Under the pieces are notes generated by a model, which saw only the letters and a list, made by a program, of their open reading frames with translations, was not told where the DNA came from and made no database searches. From Nitrososphaera sp. (GTDB lineage Archaea > Thermoproteota > Nitrososphaeria > Nitrososphaerales > Nitrososphaeraceae): 64,000 nucleotides of DNA. The DNA lies in assembly GCA_039938515.1 (NCBI GenBank), contig JBDUUL010000020.1, positions 1 to 64,000 of the forward strand. The letters run 5' to 3'. Below, in pieces: positions 26,758 to 35,486 of the stretch. A program made the position numbers and the translations under genes. The stretch's first letter is position 1, and the number at the start of each line of letters is the position of its first letter.

Positions 26758-27765
26758 ATGGAAATTGTACCTGCGACGCCGGCCCCGGAACTCAGGGAAA
26801 TTACCGGGTGGGCAAATTCTCCTCCGCTGAGCGTCAAGGGGCTCAAGGGAAGCGTCATCCTGCTTGACTGCTGGACATATACCTGCAGCTTCTGCCTGAG
26901 GACCCTGCCAGTCCTAAGAAGGCTTCACGAAAAATACGCAATGCACGGGCTGCGCGTAATCGAGGCCCATTCGTACGAATATGAATTTGCAAAAGACCCT
27001 GCAAACATAGCCAGGGCACTTGCTCGGTACAATGTAAATGAGGTGCCAGTGGCCTATGACACCAGCAACAAGACCTGGGATGCTTACGGCAACACCTACT
27101 GGCCAAAGCACGTGCTGATAGACGGCAACGGCCTTGTCAGGTACGAGCACGCAGGGTATGGCACGATTGTTGATTTTGAAGACGCTGTGGTTGAACTGTT
27201 GCGGGAAGCGGGACAGTCCATCGAGGCCGAGCTTGATAAGGATGACCCGAAGGACGAGATCTATGAAACTTATGGCATCCAGTTCGCCGGCATGGCGCCG
27301 GAGATATGCGTGGGATACTCGCGCCTCAGAAGGTTTGGGAATAACCAAAAGCTCAAGCCCGACGCGGCAAACTATGTCTCGGACAGCCCGTCGCATGAAA
27401 TGAACGTGGTGTACCTTAGGGGCAAGTGGGTATGGGAACGAGAGCGCGTGTCCATCGCAGACAGGGCGACAAAAGACTCTAGGCCGCCGGCAGTCATGAT
27501 GCATTACAACTCTGCACGGCGGGTTCATGCGATTCTTGGCACCACTGACGGCAGGCCGGGAAAGGCAGAGATAAGAGTTGATGGCAAGCCTTTAAGCAAG
27601 GATAATTTGGGCAGGGACTGCGTTATTGAAGGAGAAAGGTCGGTCGTCAACATCGACTGGCCGTTCATGTACAACGTTGCAAAGACGCCAGAGCCGGAGG
27701 TCCACGAAGTCGAGGTGAGCCCGCTTTCAGACAACTTTGCGTTCTACACTTTCGCTTTCGGGTAG
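26758..27765 (+). CDS. DipZ-like thioredoxin-fold protein with C-terminal beta domain
   Basis: A 335-residue protein without a signal peptide. Residues about 1-150 are a thioredoxin fold of the TlpA/redoxin kind: LLDCWTYTCSFCLRTLPVLRRL holds the redox pair Cys-Ser-Phe-Cys (about residues 43-46), with the cis-Pro segment WPKHVLIDGNG. Residues 170-335 resemble the C-terminal carbohydrate-module-like domain of mycobacterial DipZ (LRGKWVWERERV..., VHAILG, EVEVSPLSDNFAFYTFAFG). Relatives are fused to a membrane CcdA domain; that part is absent here. Likely a thiol reductase or peroxidase. Confidence 0.85.
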   Translation: MEIVPATPAPELREITGWANSPPLSVKGLKGSVILLDCWTYTCSFCLRTLPVLRRLHEKYAMHGLRVIEAHSYEYEFAKDPANIARALARYNVNEVPVAYDTSNKTWDAYGNTYWPKHVLIDGNGLVRYEHAGYGTIVDFEDAVVELLREAGQSIEAELDKDDPKDEIYETYGIQFAGMAPEICVGYSRLRRFGNNQKLKPDAANYVSDSPSHEMNVVYLRGKWVWERERVSIADRATKDSRPPAVMMHYNSARRVHAILGTTDGRPGKAEIRVDGKPLSKDNLGRDCVIEGERSVVNIDWPFMYNVAKTPEPEVHEVEVSPLSDNFAFYTFAFG

Positions 27766-27808
27766 CATAGTTTTTTTACTCCGCGGACGCAACAACCGGT
27801 AGGCTATA

Positions 27809-28309
27809 ATGGCAGAGAAAAAGGACGAATCTGCTGCTAGTGCAGTGGCGCTTGCAGAGGGCAAGATGGCGCCGGACTTTGCGATGCTCGACTCTTCCGG
27901 CATATCGATGCGCCTGTCGGATCTTCGCGGCAAAAAAGACGTCGTGATTTACTTTTATCCGAAGGATTTTACGCCCGGCTGCACCACGGAGGCGGCCGAG
28001 TTTTCGCGCGATTACGCCAAGTTCTCAAAGGCTGGCATCGAGGTGGTTGGCGTCAGCCCCGACGATCAGGAATCGCATGACAAGTTCCGCGCCAAGATGG
28101 GGATTCCGTACCCACTTGCTGCCGACACTGACAAATCCACCGCAAAGCAGTACGGCGTCTACGGCTTGAAGTCGTTTATGGGAAGGGAGTACATGGGCGT
28201 AAACAGGACAACCTTCTTGGTCGACCGCACCGGCAAGATAGTCAAGGTGTTTGCCCGGGTAAAACCGGCGGGCCACAGCGACGAAGTCTATGCCGTCCTT
28301 CGAGGCTAG
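27809..28309 (+). CDS. bcp: Peroxiredoxin of the Bcp/PrxQ type
   Basis: A 166-residue thiol peroxidase that reduces hydrogen peroxide and organic peroxides. The peroxidatic Cys is in FTPGCTTEAAEF (about residue 57) with the Pro-x-x-x-Thr-x-x-Cys arrangement; no Cys five residues on, so it is a 1-Cys-like or differently resolved form. YPLAADTD and NRTTFLVDRTGKI match the family. It converges with the winged-helix gene, overlapping by 4 bases. Confidence 0.92.
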   Translation: MAEKKDESAASAVALAEGKMAPDFAMLDSSGISMRLSDLRGKKDVVIYFYPKDFTPGCTTEAAEFSRDYAKFSKAGIEVVGVSPDDQESHDKFRAKMGIPYPLAADTDKSTAKQYGVYGLKSFMGREYMGVNRTTFLVDRTGKIVKVFARVKPAGHSDEVYAVLRG

Positions 28310-28650
28310 CGCCGGTCAAAGGCGAAAAAGTCAGACATTGGGTCGATACGCCTGTTGTTCATCACGATCCCTATCATGGACCGGATCTCATCGCAACACT
28401 CGATGAACTTTCTTCCCTTTTCCGTAGTCTGGTACAGGTTATGCCCGTCAGCGTCGTGCTTGTGCACAAGCAGGTTGTGCGCAAGGAGAGCCGAAAAATA
28501 ACTCTCGACCTGAGTGCTGCTGATATTTGCCTTGTATAGTATGTGCGTTTTTTTTGTGCCAGCGCCGACTGCCGACACCAAAATGTCATAGACGATGTCC
28601 ACCTTGCTTCTGTGGCGCTCGCCTTTTACCGGCTCTGAATATGTAATCAA
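28306..28650 (-). CDS. Winged-helix DNA-binding protein
   Basis: A 114-residue protein with an archaeal ArnR1-like/DUF winged helix: KVDIVYDILVSAVGAGTKKTHILYKANISSTQVESYFSALLAHNLL is the helix-turn-helix, followed by the wing GHNLYQTTEKGRKFIE and a C-terminal helix that may dimerise. Thaumarchaeota carry many such single-domain regulators. Its target is unknown; the neighbouring peroxiredoxin or ferritin-like gene are candidates by proximity only. Confidence 0.8.
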   Translation of the reverse strand: MITYSEPVKGERHRSKVDIVYDILVSAVGAGTKKTHILYKANISSTQVESYFSALLAHNLLVHKHDADGHNLYQTTEKGRKFIECCDEIRSMIGIVMNNRRIDPMSDFFAFDRR

Positions 28651-28718
28651 ATTCCGACAGAATCTTGCTAATGCCCACTACTTAAGAAAACTACGCAATA
28701 AGATTCTAGATAGTTGTT

Positions 28719-29138
28719 CTATTTTTGAGGAGAAACAAGCTCGCCCAGGTGCTGGAGAATCCGGATATGATGCTCTTCGTCCACGCTGATGCTCTTAAGG
28801 AGCTCCCTTACTTCGGCATCATCAGCCATTTCGGCGCACTGGAGCAAGGTGTCTCGCGACTCCTGCTCCTCCCTGATTGACTCTTCTATCCCCGCCTTTG
28901 TAAGGATGGTGCTTCCTGTGGCGCCCTCTATCCCGGCCATCATTTTGGAGATGTACTCGATGTGCTTGAGTCCGTCGGTCAGCAGCGTGTGAAGATAGGT
29001 CCGAACAAGGTTGTTCTCAACTGTGGCCAGCGCAGACAAGTAGTGCATGAGTTCGTGTATCTCTGCATCATGCTGGCTCTTCAATAGAGAGTAAAGCTTT
29101 TGTTTCCTTTCAAGCTGGCGGAGGCGCGAGTCCATCAT
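28719..29138 (-). CDS. Ferritin-like/rubrerythrin-type helical protein
   Basis: A 139-residue four-helix protein. The repeats DAEIHELMHYLSALATVENN, GLKHIEYISKMMAG, SIREEQESRDTLLQC and ISVDEEHHIRILQHLGEL give Glu, Glu-x-x-His and Glu-Glu-His-His positions suited to a diiron centre, as in small ferritin-like proteins. Start is ATG at 29138 or the next codon. A role in iron or oxidative stress handling fits the surrounding peroxiredoxin and cupin genes but is inferred. Confidence 0.65.
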   Translation of the reverse strand: MMDSRLRQLERKQKLYSLLKSQHDAEIHELMHYLSALATVENNLVRTYLHTLLTDGLKHIEYISKMMAGIEGATGSTILTKAGIEESIREEQESRDTLLQCAEMADDAEVRELLKSISVDEEHHIRILQHLGELVSPQK

Positions 29139-29213
29139 GAACTGACGCGCTGCAGATTCATAAAAAAGTAGCTTTGCCGCGCATGGGAAGGCGACAAGTG
29201 CTTCCCAATACTA

Positions 29214-29221
29214 GGTTTAAA
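29214..29221 (+). promoter_or_regulatory. TATA box of a small cysteine-rich protein gene
   Basis: GTTTAAAT lies about 29 bases before the GTG at 29247, the distance expected for a leaderless transcript. Confidence 0.5.
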
Positions 29222-29246
29222 TGCGCTTTCGTTGGAAGCAGAGCCC

Positions 29247-29369
29247 GTGTCCAGTTTTGTATGCGACTGTCTGTGTCACAAAAAATACGGCGAGCGGTCC
29301 ATATGCGACAAGTGCGTTGAAAGACACAAGGCGTCGCCTTACTACAATATTCTGAAAAAATTCGACTAG
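29247..29369 (+). CDS. Small cysteine-rich, probably zinc-binding protein (40 residues)
   Basis: A GTG at 29247 opens a 40-codon frame. The peptide contains CDCLCHKKYGERSICDKCVERH: Cys6, Cys8, Cys10, His11, then Cys20, Cys23 and His27, enough ligands for one or two zinc ions. A TATA box at the right distance supports expression. It lies in the gap between the ferritin-like and M24 genes, both on the other strand. I recall no named family. Confidence 0.55.
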   Translation: MSSFVCDCLCHKKYGERSICDKCVERHKASPYYNILKKFD

Positions 29370-29386
29370 CAAACTGCTGTACTGGG

Positions 29387-30499
29387 TCAGAGTGAAATGA
29401 GTTCTTTTGGGAACCTGTGCAGTACCCGCGGCTTGCCCTCGGTCACGATTATGCTGTCTTCAATCCGGATTCCGAACTTGCCCTGACGGTATATCCCGGG
29501 CTCGACTGTTACGGCCATTCCAGGCGACAGAGACTCGGAGGTATTGTTTGCCCTGAGCCAGGGAGGCTCGTGCACGTCGAGTCCGATGCCGTGACCGGTG
29601 GAATGAATGAATTCGGACGACGCGCCTGCCTCTGAAATGACGCTCCTGCATGCGGAGTCGACCGCCCCGCATGTCGTGCCTGCGCGTGCGGCCTTTAGTC
29701 CCGCCAGCTGCGACTCTCTGACCACCTCGTACGAGTCTCGGGCTTCTGGGGGAACAGAGCCCAGCGCGAACGTGCGCGTTGCATCAGAGATGTAGCCCCG
29801 GTGGCGAAGCGTGAGGTCAACTACCACGAGGTCGCCTTTCTTGAATTTTCTGTCGCTTACCTCGGCGTGCGGAAGTGCACCGTTCGGGCCCCCTGCGATG
29901 ATAAGCGGATTGAGGGTTGACTTGTAGGCAGGCGGATTGGCGCCGAGTTTCATGCCTTCGTAGACCAGCAGCGCCTGAAGGTCTCTTTCTGAAACGCCTG
30001 CCCTGATCTTTTTCAGGCAAATCTCATAGAGCCTGTCGAGTATCTTTGATGCGGCTGAGATTATGCGCACCTCGCCCTCGTCCTTTATTTTTCGGGCTTC
30101 AAAAAGCGGGTTTACGTCGTAGGCAATCGCTGAATCAGCGCCCGACGGCGAGTCGGGCCTAAGCGAAAGCTGCTTTTTTATCGATTCAATAGTAGCATAG
30201 TCAGAACAGTCAGTGCAGGTCTTGCCGGTCTTTTCGAGCGCGGATACAAAAGTAGATATCAACTCTGTGCCGCGTTCCGTGGCGACAACCTCGCAGTCAT
30301 TAGAGTCCTCCTTTGCCCGCGTGTACTCTAGCTTGGGCGCGATTAGCTTTGTCGACCAAGGTGAGCAGATTGCGATGGCTTCGCCCCAAAAGCCCGTAAG
30401 GTAGAATACGTTTTGGGGCTCGAATGCAGCGACGCTCTTGTATCCCGCCTTTTCGGCCAGCTGCAAGAGTCTTTCCCGCCGAGCCTTCACGGTTTTCAC
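29387..30499 (-). CDS. M24-family Xaa-Pro dipeptidase/aminopeptidase
   Basis: A 370-residue metallopeptidase cleaving bonds before proline. The N-terminal creatinase-like domain (FEPQNVFYLTGFWGEA) is followed by the pita-bread domain with the five metal ligands in order: Asp in VVVDLTLRHRGY, Asp in ISDATRTF, His in HSTGHGIGLDVHE, Glu in VEPGIY and Glu in GIRIEDS. Starts with ATG at 30499, 54 bases from the coaBC stop; possibly co-transcribed with the CoA genes. Confidence 0.92.
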   Translation of the reverse strand: MKTVKARRERLLQLAEKAGYKSVAAFEPQNVFYLTGFWGEAIAICSPWSTKLIAPKLEYTRAKEDSNDCEVVATERGTELISTFVSALEKTGKTCTDCSDYATIESIKKQLSLRPDSPSGADSAIAYDVNPLFEARKIKDEGEVRIISAASKILDRLYEICLKKIRAGVSERDLQALLVYEGMKLGANPPAYKSTLNPLIIAGGPNGALPHAEVSDRKFKKGDLVVVDLTLRHRGYISDATRTFALGSVPPEARDSYEVVRESQLAGLKAARAGTTCGAVDSACRSVISEAGASSEFIHSTGHGIGLDVHEPPWLRANNTSESLSPGMAVTVEPGIYRQGKFGIRIEDSIIVTEGKPRVLHRFPKELISL

Positions 30500-30552
30500 T
30501 TTTCAAAAAACGCACGCCGCTCTATATAGTATGCTTGTCAGGAGCGTTCCAG

Positions 30553-31812
30553 TCATTTACTGTTCTTGTCGATTACTTCTGCGACAAGCTGGACAAGCTT
30601 TTGCGCCACCTCGACTTTTGATGCGAGTGGCATGTGCAGGGGCCTGCCTGTCCTTCCGACCACAAGGACCTCAGTGGTGTCAGAGCCCGCAGATGCTCCC
30701 GGAAGTGCCAAGTCGTTTGCGACCACAAGGTCGGCGTTGCATTCGTCAAGTTTCAATTTGGCCTTCTCAACCAGCTGCCCCCTGTCAAGACCCCACTCGG
30801 CCTTGAATGCCACGAGCACGGTTCGGCTGCTAATTTTCTTTACTTCGTTTATGATCTTCTTTGTAGGTTCCAGGCGCAGTTCGAGCGATCCCTTTCTGGT
30901 GTCGATCTTTGAAGCGGATTTTTTTGATGGCTTAAAGTCGGATACTGCAGCCGTCATTACAGCAACATCATAGCCGCCCTCTTCGGATTTCAGCTCAGAG
31001 ACAACCGCATCATACATCTCTGATGACGTTTTCACGCGCAGTATCTTTTCAAACCGCGGCGGTTCAACCCCGACCCCAAGTATCAACGTCACCTTTGCGC
31101 CCATTGCAGAGGCCTGCTGTGCTATCGCAATCCCCATTTTGCCGGAGCTCAGGTTGGTAACGACCCTGATGGGATCGATGTATTCTATGGTGCTTCCGGC
31201 CGTAACCAGTACTTTCTTGCCGGCGAGAGGCTTTGGCGAAAGTGTCGAAATTGCAAGTTGCAGTACCTCCTGCGGTTCCGCTGCCTTGGCCTTGCCTTCT
31301 ACAATCAAGGGTTCGCAAAAGATAACCCCGGCCTGCTTTAGCTTGCCGATGTTCTGCGCAACAGCAGCGTTTTCAATCATTGCCTCATGCATAGCAGGGG
31401 CAACGATTACCGGGATTTTCGAGCCAAGCGCCACTGACAGCACCGAGGTGACCGGGGTATCGTCTATCCCGTTTGCCGCCTTGCCTATAGTGTTTGCAGT
31501 GCACGGATAGACAACTATCAGGTCGGACCTGCCAAAGTCTGCCAGAGCAACATGCTCAAGGTCGCCACTAAGCGACGATACTGCGGGATTTCCTGTGGCC
31601 CACTTCATCATCTCCGGGGAAACCATCATACCAGTGGATCCGCTCATAACCGGCCTCACGTCGGCGCCGTGCCTCATGAGCAGTCGGGCCAGATCGATTG
31701 CCCTGTATGCGGCCACGCTGCCAGTTACGCAGAGCACCACCCTCTTGCCCGCGAGCTCTTTACCCGCAGTGCCTGTGATATCCTTTGAAGGGTGGGTGTC
31801 TCTTTCAGTCAA
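30553..31812 (-). CDS. coaBC: Bifunctional phosphopantothenoylcysteine decarboxylase/synthetase
   Basis: A 419-residue two-domain enzyme for CoA synthesis. The N-terminal flavoprotein decarboxylase (CoaC) has GSVAAYRAIDLARLLMRHG, the catalytic His region in LEHVALADFG and the PAMHEAMIENAA active-site clamp. The C-terminal ligase (CoaB) starts near residue 200 (KKVLVTAGSTIEYIDPIRVVTNLSSGKMG) and contains ALVAFKAEW-like VLVAFKAEWG and the nucleotide part NADLVVANDLALPG. It overlaps panB by 8 bases. Confidence 0.95.
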   Translation of the reverse strand: MTERDTHPSKDITGTAGKELAGKRVVLCVTGSVAAYRAIDLARLLMRHGADVRPVMSGSTGMMVSPEMMKWATGNPAVSSLSGDLEHVALADFGRSDLIVVYPCTANTIGKAANGIDDTPVTSVLSVALGSKIPVIVAPAMHEAMIENAAVAQNIGKLKQAGVIFCEPLIVEGKAKAAEPQEVLQLAISTLSPKPLAGKKVLVTAGSTIEYIDPIRVVTNLSSGKMGIAIAQQASAMGAKVTLILGVGVEPPRFEKILRVKTSSEMYDAVVSELKSEEGGYDVAVMTAAVSDFKPSKKSASKIDTRKGSLELRLEPTKKIINEVKKISSRTVLVAFKAEWGLDRGQLVEKAKLKLDECNADLVVANDLALPGASAGSDTTEVLVVGRTGRPLHMPLASKVEVAQKLVQLVAEVIDKNSK

Positions 31813-32695
31813 GCCTTTTCCCTTTGTTCACGGTGCCAGACTCTTCCTTTCGGAAAGTGCCGGCCCATTTGTCAAGCTCCCCGCTGTCCATGTGAAATGT
31901 GTGCGACTCGGCTGGAAATTTTTCTCCCTTTATGTCCATAGAATACCGGGACACTGCGTCAAATATCACGCTGGAAACGTCCGCATTGCGCACAGCAAAC
32001 CTTGGCTTGATATCCTCGTACATCCCTATCAGGTCGTGCAGCACGAGAACCTGACCGTCGCATTTTGGGCCCGAGCCTATTCCAATGGTCGGTATCCGGA
32101 GCGCTTTTGATATTTCGCCAGCTGCCTCTGTCGATACCATTTCAAGTACAATCGAAAATGCGCCTGCCTGCTCGAGCGCGAACGCGTCAGCGAGCAACTT
32201 CTGGGCCGCCTCTGCAGTCCTTCCCTGAACCTTGTATCCTTCCCAAAGCGTCGCAGTCTGTGGCTTCAGTCCGATGTGCCCCATCACAGGGATCCCGGCT
32301 GACACGATAGACTCGACTGTCTTTTGGATTTCGGCCCCCCCTTCCAGCTTGACCGCGTCGCAGCCACTCTTTATCATCCGGACGGCATTTTCCACTGCCT
32401 GCGTTGGGCCAGACTGATAGGAGCCAAATGGCATGTCGCCTACCACCATTGCCCTTTTTGCGCCCCTTGAAACCGCGCCGCAAAAGAGAAGCATGTCGGC
32501 CATCTCCACCCGAACCGTGTTAGGATAGCCCAGAACCACCATCCCGGCGCTGTCGCCGACAAGCAGGATGTCCAGGCCTGCCCTGTCGCAGATAAGGGCA
32601 GTGCAGTAATCATATGCAGTGACTACCGAGATTTTCGAGCGATTCTTCATTGCAGCAATCCCCGAAACCGTTTGCTTTTTCTCTTTGTTCGCCAT
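31805..32695 (-). CDS. panB: Ketopantoate hydroxymethyltransferase
   Basis: A 296-residue TIM-barrel enzyme that adds a hydroxymethyl group from methylene-tetrahydropterin to 2-oxoisovalerate, the first committed step to CoA. Seen are VVTAYDYCTALICDRAGLDILLVGDSAGMVVLGY, GDMPFGSY, VKLEGG, GHIGLKPQ and GIGSGPKCDGQVLVLHD. It sits 2 bases after the phosphopantothenate synthetase stop. Together the four genes here cover pantoate to phosphopantetheine except ketopantoate reductase. Confidence 0.95.
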   Translation of the reverse strand: MANKEKKQTVSGIAAMKNRSKISVVTAYDYCTALICDRAGLDILLVGDSAGMVVLGYPNTVRVEMADMLLFCGAVSRGAKRAMVVGDMPFGSYQSGPTQAVENAVRMIKSGCDAVKLEGGAEIQKTVESIVSAGIPVMGHIGLKPQTATLWEGYKVQGRTAEAAQKLLADAFALEQAGAFSIVLEMVSTEAAGEISKALRIPTIGIGSGPKCDGQVLVLHDLIGMYEDIKPRFAVRNADVSSVIFDAVSRYSMDIKGEKFPAESHTFHMDSGELDKWAGTFRKEESGTVNKGKRLD

Positions 32696-32697
32696 TG

Positions 32698-33441
32698 CTA
32701 GCCGACTCCGCCGCGGATTAGTTGCAGCGATCTTGCAAGGTTTTCCTGGTTGTCAAAAGAGTCCAGCAGGGCCTGGAGAGATTCGCCGCTCTTCTTCAGG
32801 TCGGCTACCGCGGCGACCAGTTCAGGGACAGCCCTTACAAGGTTGTCCACAATGCTGATTTGTGCGGCTTTTGCGGTCCTTGAGATCGGATTCAGGTCTA
32901 CAGTAATTACAGTCTTGCCCATCTTTACAAGCGCCTCCGTCCTGTCGCCGTCCTCAAGTGGCACGAAGACAACATCGGCAGAAAATATTCCCGCGGGGTC
33001 AACCCTGCGCCTCTCGCTTTGCAGTTCGGGGATCTGCGCTGAGGCATCGCCGCCGGTTCCAAGGACCTGAGTTGCGCCGTTTCGCTCAAGTTCCTGCCTT
33101 ATCCTCCTTTCCCTTTCCTCGGTTCGGTGAAACAGGTTGACTTCGAGTTTGGCATTTACCGAGGCTGCAAGCTCTACCAGCTGTCCTGGAACAAGCGCTG
33201 CCGCATTTCCGTTGACGGATATCACCGGGTGCATTGCCGTCAAAAGCGAGGCGGCGGCAGCCCGTATTGCGGCGCGTGCCATAGGGGTTGTAGCCTCACC
33301 GAGAAGGTAGTCAAACGCCTCGCCTCGACCGTGGGCGATGAGCCCCTGAGGTGCCACCAAGCCGTTCTGAAATCCGGCGACCAGAGCCTCCCGCACGTGC
33401 AGCGACTTGGCTCTCGGGTGGCTTTCAGGGATTTCTATCAT
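32698..33441 (-). CDS. Phosphopantothenate synthetase (4-phosphopantoate--beta-alanine ligase)
   Basis: A 247-residue member of the archaea-specific DUF137/COG1701 family, which joins 4-phosphopantoate to beta-alanine using ATP, replacing bacterial PanC. Matching segments are HPRAKSLHVREALVAGFQNGLVAPQGLIAHGRGEAFDYLLGE, SVNGNAAALVPGQLVELA, LEVNLFHRTEERERRI and FVPLEDGDRTEALVKMGK. Encoded 12 bases after the kinase that makes its substrate. Confidence 0.93.
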   Translation of the reverse strand: MIEIPESHPRAKSLHVREALVAGFQNGLVAPQGLIAHGRGEAFDYLLGEATTPMARAAIRAAAASLLTAMHPVISVNGNAAALVPGQLVELAASVNAKLEVNLFHRTEERERRIRQELERNGATQVLGTGGDASAQIPELQSERRRVDPAGIFSADVVFVPLEDGDRTEALVKMGKTVITVDLNPISRTAKAAQISIVDNLVRAVPELVAAVADLKKSGESLQALLDSFDNQENLARSLQLIRGGVG

Positions 33442-33453
33442 GGCAGCGGCCTT

Positions 33454-34377
33454 TCAGATAAGCCGCGCGCCGGCGGGGTCGATTCCACAGACAAGCAAGT
33501 CCCCGTCAAAAGGCTGCAGTATTCTCTCTGCCTTCCAGGCATCCTCGGATGGCACGAGCGCAAAGACGGTCTCGCCGAAAAGTGCGACGCTTGAAACATA
33601 GCCAGATCGTGCAAGGGCTTCCATTGGCGCCTTGCATTTTCCGGAATCAATCCCCAGCCTTGCCGAAAATGCCCGGGACATTTTCATAAATTCCTCCGGC
33701 TGATAACCACCTGCGGCAAGTTCCGAGAGCATCCGCGTGCCGAGCCCCTGCTCGAAACCGTTCCTGCAAGATAGATAAGTCTTGGTCGAAATCGGAGAGA
33801 GACACAGAATCACGGCTGAGTAGCCATCAAGGGGTCTTGTTGATACCAGCCCGACTCCGGGTGCCCCGACAGTCTGCCGCGCTTCAAAGCCTCCTGCAAA
33901 TTCGGCGATTACGGTTCCGAGTCCCGTCTTGCATTCAATCTCTGCGCGGTGCGCGATTTGGGCCGCCTCTGTCTGCGAGAGTCCGGTCCCAAGCGCGCTG
34001 TTGAGCGCATAAGAAAGGCTCAATGCTGCAGCTCCGCTTGAACCAAGTCCGTAGCCAATTGGAATTTCTACGTGATGGTCAATGGAAACAAAAAAGGAAG
34101 AGCCCAGATAGCGCATGTATTTTTCGGCAACCCATTTCGAAACTTCTGCGTCTCTGGACGGCCTTCCGTTGATAGTAATCGAGTAACCCTTCACCCTGCT
34201 CTCGTGGACCTGGACAGTGGTGTAGATGCCTTTGTCAATTGAAAACCCAGCACCGACGGAACCTGCGTACATTGCATTCTGCTGAGGCGCCGCAGGCTTG
34301 TCAAAAAAGCCTGTAATATGGGCAGGACTAAAAGATCTGGCGAGAGCCACGGGCGCACTAATTAGTGCCGATGCCAT
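33454..34377 (-). CDS. Pantoate kinase (GHMP superfamily)
   Basis: A 307-residue GHMP kinase of the archaeal COG1829 type, which phosphorylates pantoate before condensation with beta-alanine. The family start is AFSPAHITGFFD-like (ARSFSPAHITGFFDK), the ATP-binding Pro-x-x-x-Gly-Leu-Gly-Ser-Ser loop is IPIGYGLGSSGAAALSLSYALN near residues 102-123, and the C-terminal GHMP part ends with VCGIDPAGARLI. First gene of the CoA operon. Confidence 0.92.
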   Translation of the reverse strand: MASALISAPVALARSFSPAHITGFFDKPAAPQQNAMYAGSVGAGFSIDKGIYTTVQVHESRVKGYSITINGRPSRDAEVSKWVAEKYMRYLGSSFFVSIDHHVEIPIGYGLGSSGAAALSLSYALNSALGTGLSQTEAAQIAHRAEIECKTGLGTVIAEFAGGFEARQTVGAPGVGLVSTRPLDGYSAVILCLSPISTKTYLSCRNGFEQGLGTRMLSELAAGGYQPEEFMKMSRAFSARLGIDSGKCKAPMEALARSGYVSSVALFGETVFALVPSEDAWKAERILQPFDGDLLVCGIDPAGARLI

Positions 34378-34419
34378 CAGAACAAGTCTTAATAATCTGC
34401 TGAAAATATAAGAATAACG

Positions 34420-34427
34420 TTTAATTA
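34420..34427 (+). promoter_or_regulatory. TATA box of the PhoU-type regulator gene
   Basis: TTTAATTA centred about 26 bases before the ATG at 34450, compatible with a leaderless transcript. It lies in the 72-base divergent gap shared with the CoA operon. Confidence 0.5.
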
Positions 34428-34449
34428 GTTTATACGAGCATAAATATTC

Positions 34450-35469
34450 ATGTCAAAGTATGTGCGGAGGCTGCAGAAGGTCGGCAGCAGCTTTATGATC
34501 TCCCTTCCGGGTGATTGGATAAAACGAAATAAACTTGGAAAGGCGAGCATCCTGACGCTTGACATAAATCGGGACAACTCGATCTCGATTTTTTCATCAG
34601 ACGACAATTCTGATGCGACCAAGGAGGCCACCCTGTCGTATACGCCTGCGACCATGGATTCGGTGGTAAACCAAGTTTACGGCGCTTATCTTCTCGGCTA
34701 CGACTTGATTCGCATACGTTCAAGCTCAGAGATTCCGTTTGACGACGCCGACAGGATAAAGAGGGCGGTTCACAAGTTGGCAGGTCTTGAAATCGTTGAC
34801 GAGGATGCCTTCAAGATTTCGGCTCAGTTTTTGCTGGACGCAGGTACCCTTGACGCCGAAAAGATTCTTCGAAGAATGAATTCCATAGTGTCAGGTATGT
34901 CAAGGGATGTCGTGGAATCAATGAACAAGAAAGAGAAGGACATACGCAGGGTAGTGGGCAGCAGGGATCAGGAAGTAAACCGCCACTACTTTTTACTTGT
35001 CAGGCTTATTCGGAGTGCGATGATGGATCAGAGGCTTGCGGGAAAACTAAACCTGAGCAACATCGACATCCTTGACTACAGGATAGCTGCAAACCTGCTC
35101 GAAAGTGCAGGGGACTATATCGTTGACCTGGCCGGGATCCGCGCGGCTTCAGAGATTCCACACATTGAAAAAATCGTCGAGGCAGGCATGCTAGTCGACG
35201 ACATGCAGGAAAAGGCAGTATCTGCCTTTGTCAACAAGAACAGGAACGACTCGCTCACGGTGGTCAGGATGTACGAGCGCTTTACAGACCTTGTCAATTC
35301 GCTCAAGGATGTCTCATCGCTGAACGCCATTGCTTCAAAACGCGACTCCAGCTCGACCATTAACTTTCTCAATATCCTCTATTCGCTTGACAAGATCGCC
35401 CGATGCTGGGTGGACATTGCAGACCTGGTAAAGCCGGTGCACCTGACGGCGCCTCTCAAAAACGCATAG
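34450..35469 (+). CDS. AbrB-PhoU fusion, phosphate-uptake-type regulator
   Basis: A 339-residue protein. Residues 1-50 form a SpoVT/AbrB-like DNA-binding domain (YVRRLQKVGSSFMISLPGDWIKRNKLG...SILTLD). The remainder is helical with PhoU-like segments, including VNRHYFLLVRLIRSAMMDQRLAGKL and LDYRIAANLLESAGDYIVDLAGI, where the D/E-x-x-x-D/R pattern binds metals. Archaeal AbrB-PhoU proteins are linked to phosphate transport control; no transporter is next to it here, so the target is unclear. Confidence 0.88.
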   Translation: MSKYVRRLQKVGSSFMISLPGDWIKRNKLGKASILTLDINRDNSISIFSSDDNSDATKEATLSYTPATMDSVVNQVYGAYLLGYDLIRIRSSSEIPFDDADRIKRAVHKLAGLEIVDEDAFKISAQFLLDAGTLDAEKILRRMNSIVSGMSRDVVESMNKKEKDIRRVVGSRDQEVNRHYFLLVRLIRSAMMDQRLAGKLNLSNIDILDYRIAANLLESAGDYIVDLAGIRAASEIPHIEKIVEAGMLVDDMQEKAVSAFVNKNRNDSLTVVRMYERFTDLVNSLKDVSSLNAIASKRDSSSTINFLNILYSLDKIARCWVDIADLVKPVHLTAPLKNA

Positions 35470-35486
35470 AGCCGCTGTTGTAGAAG

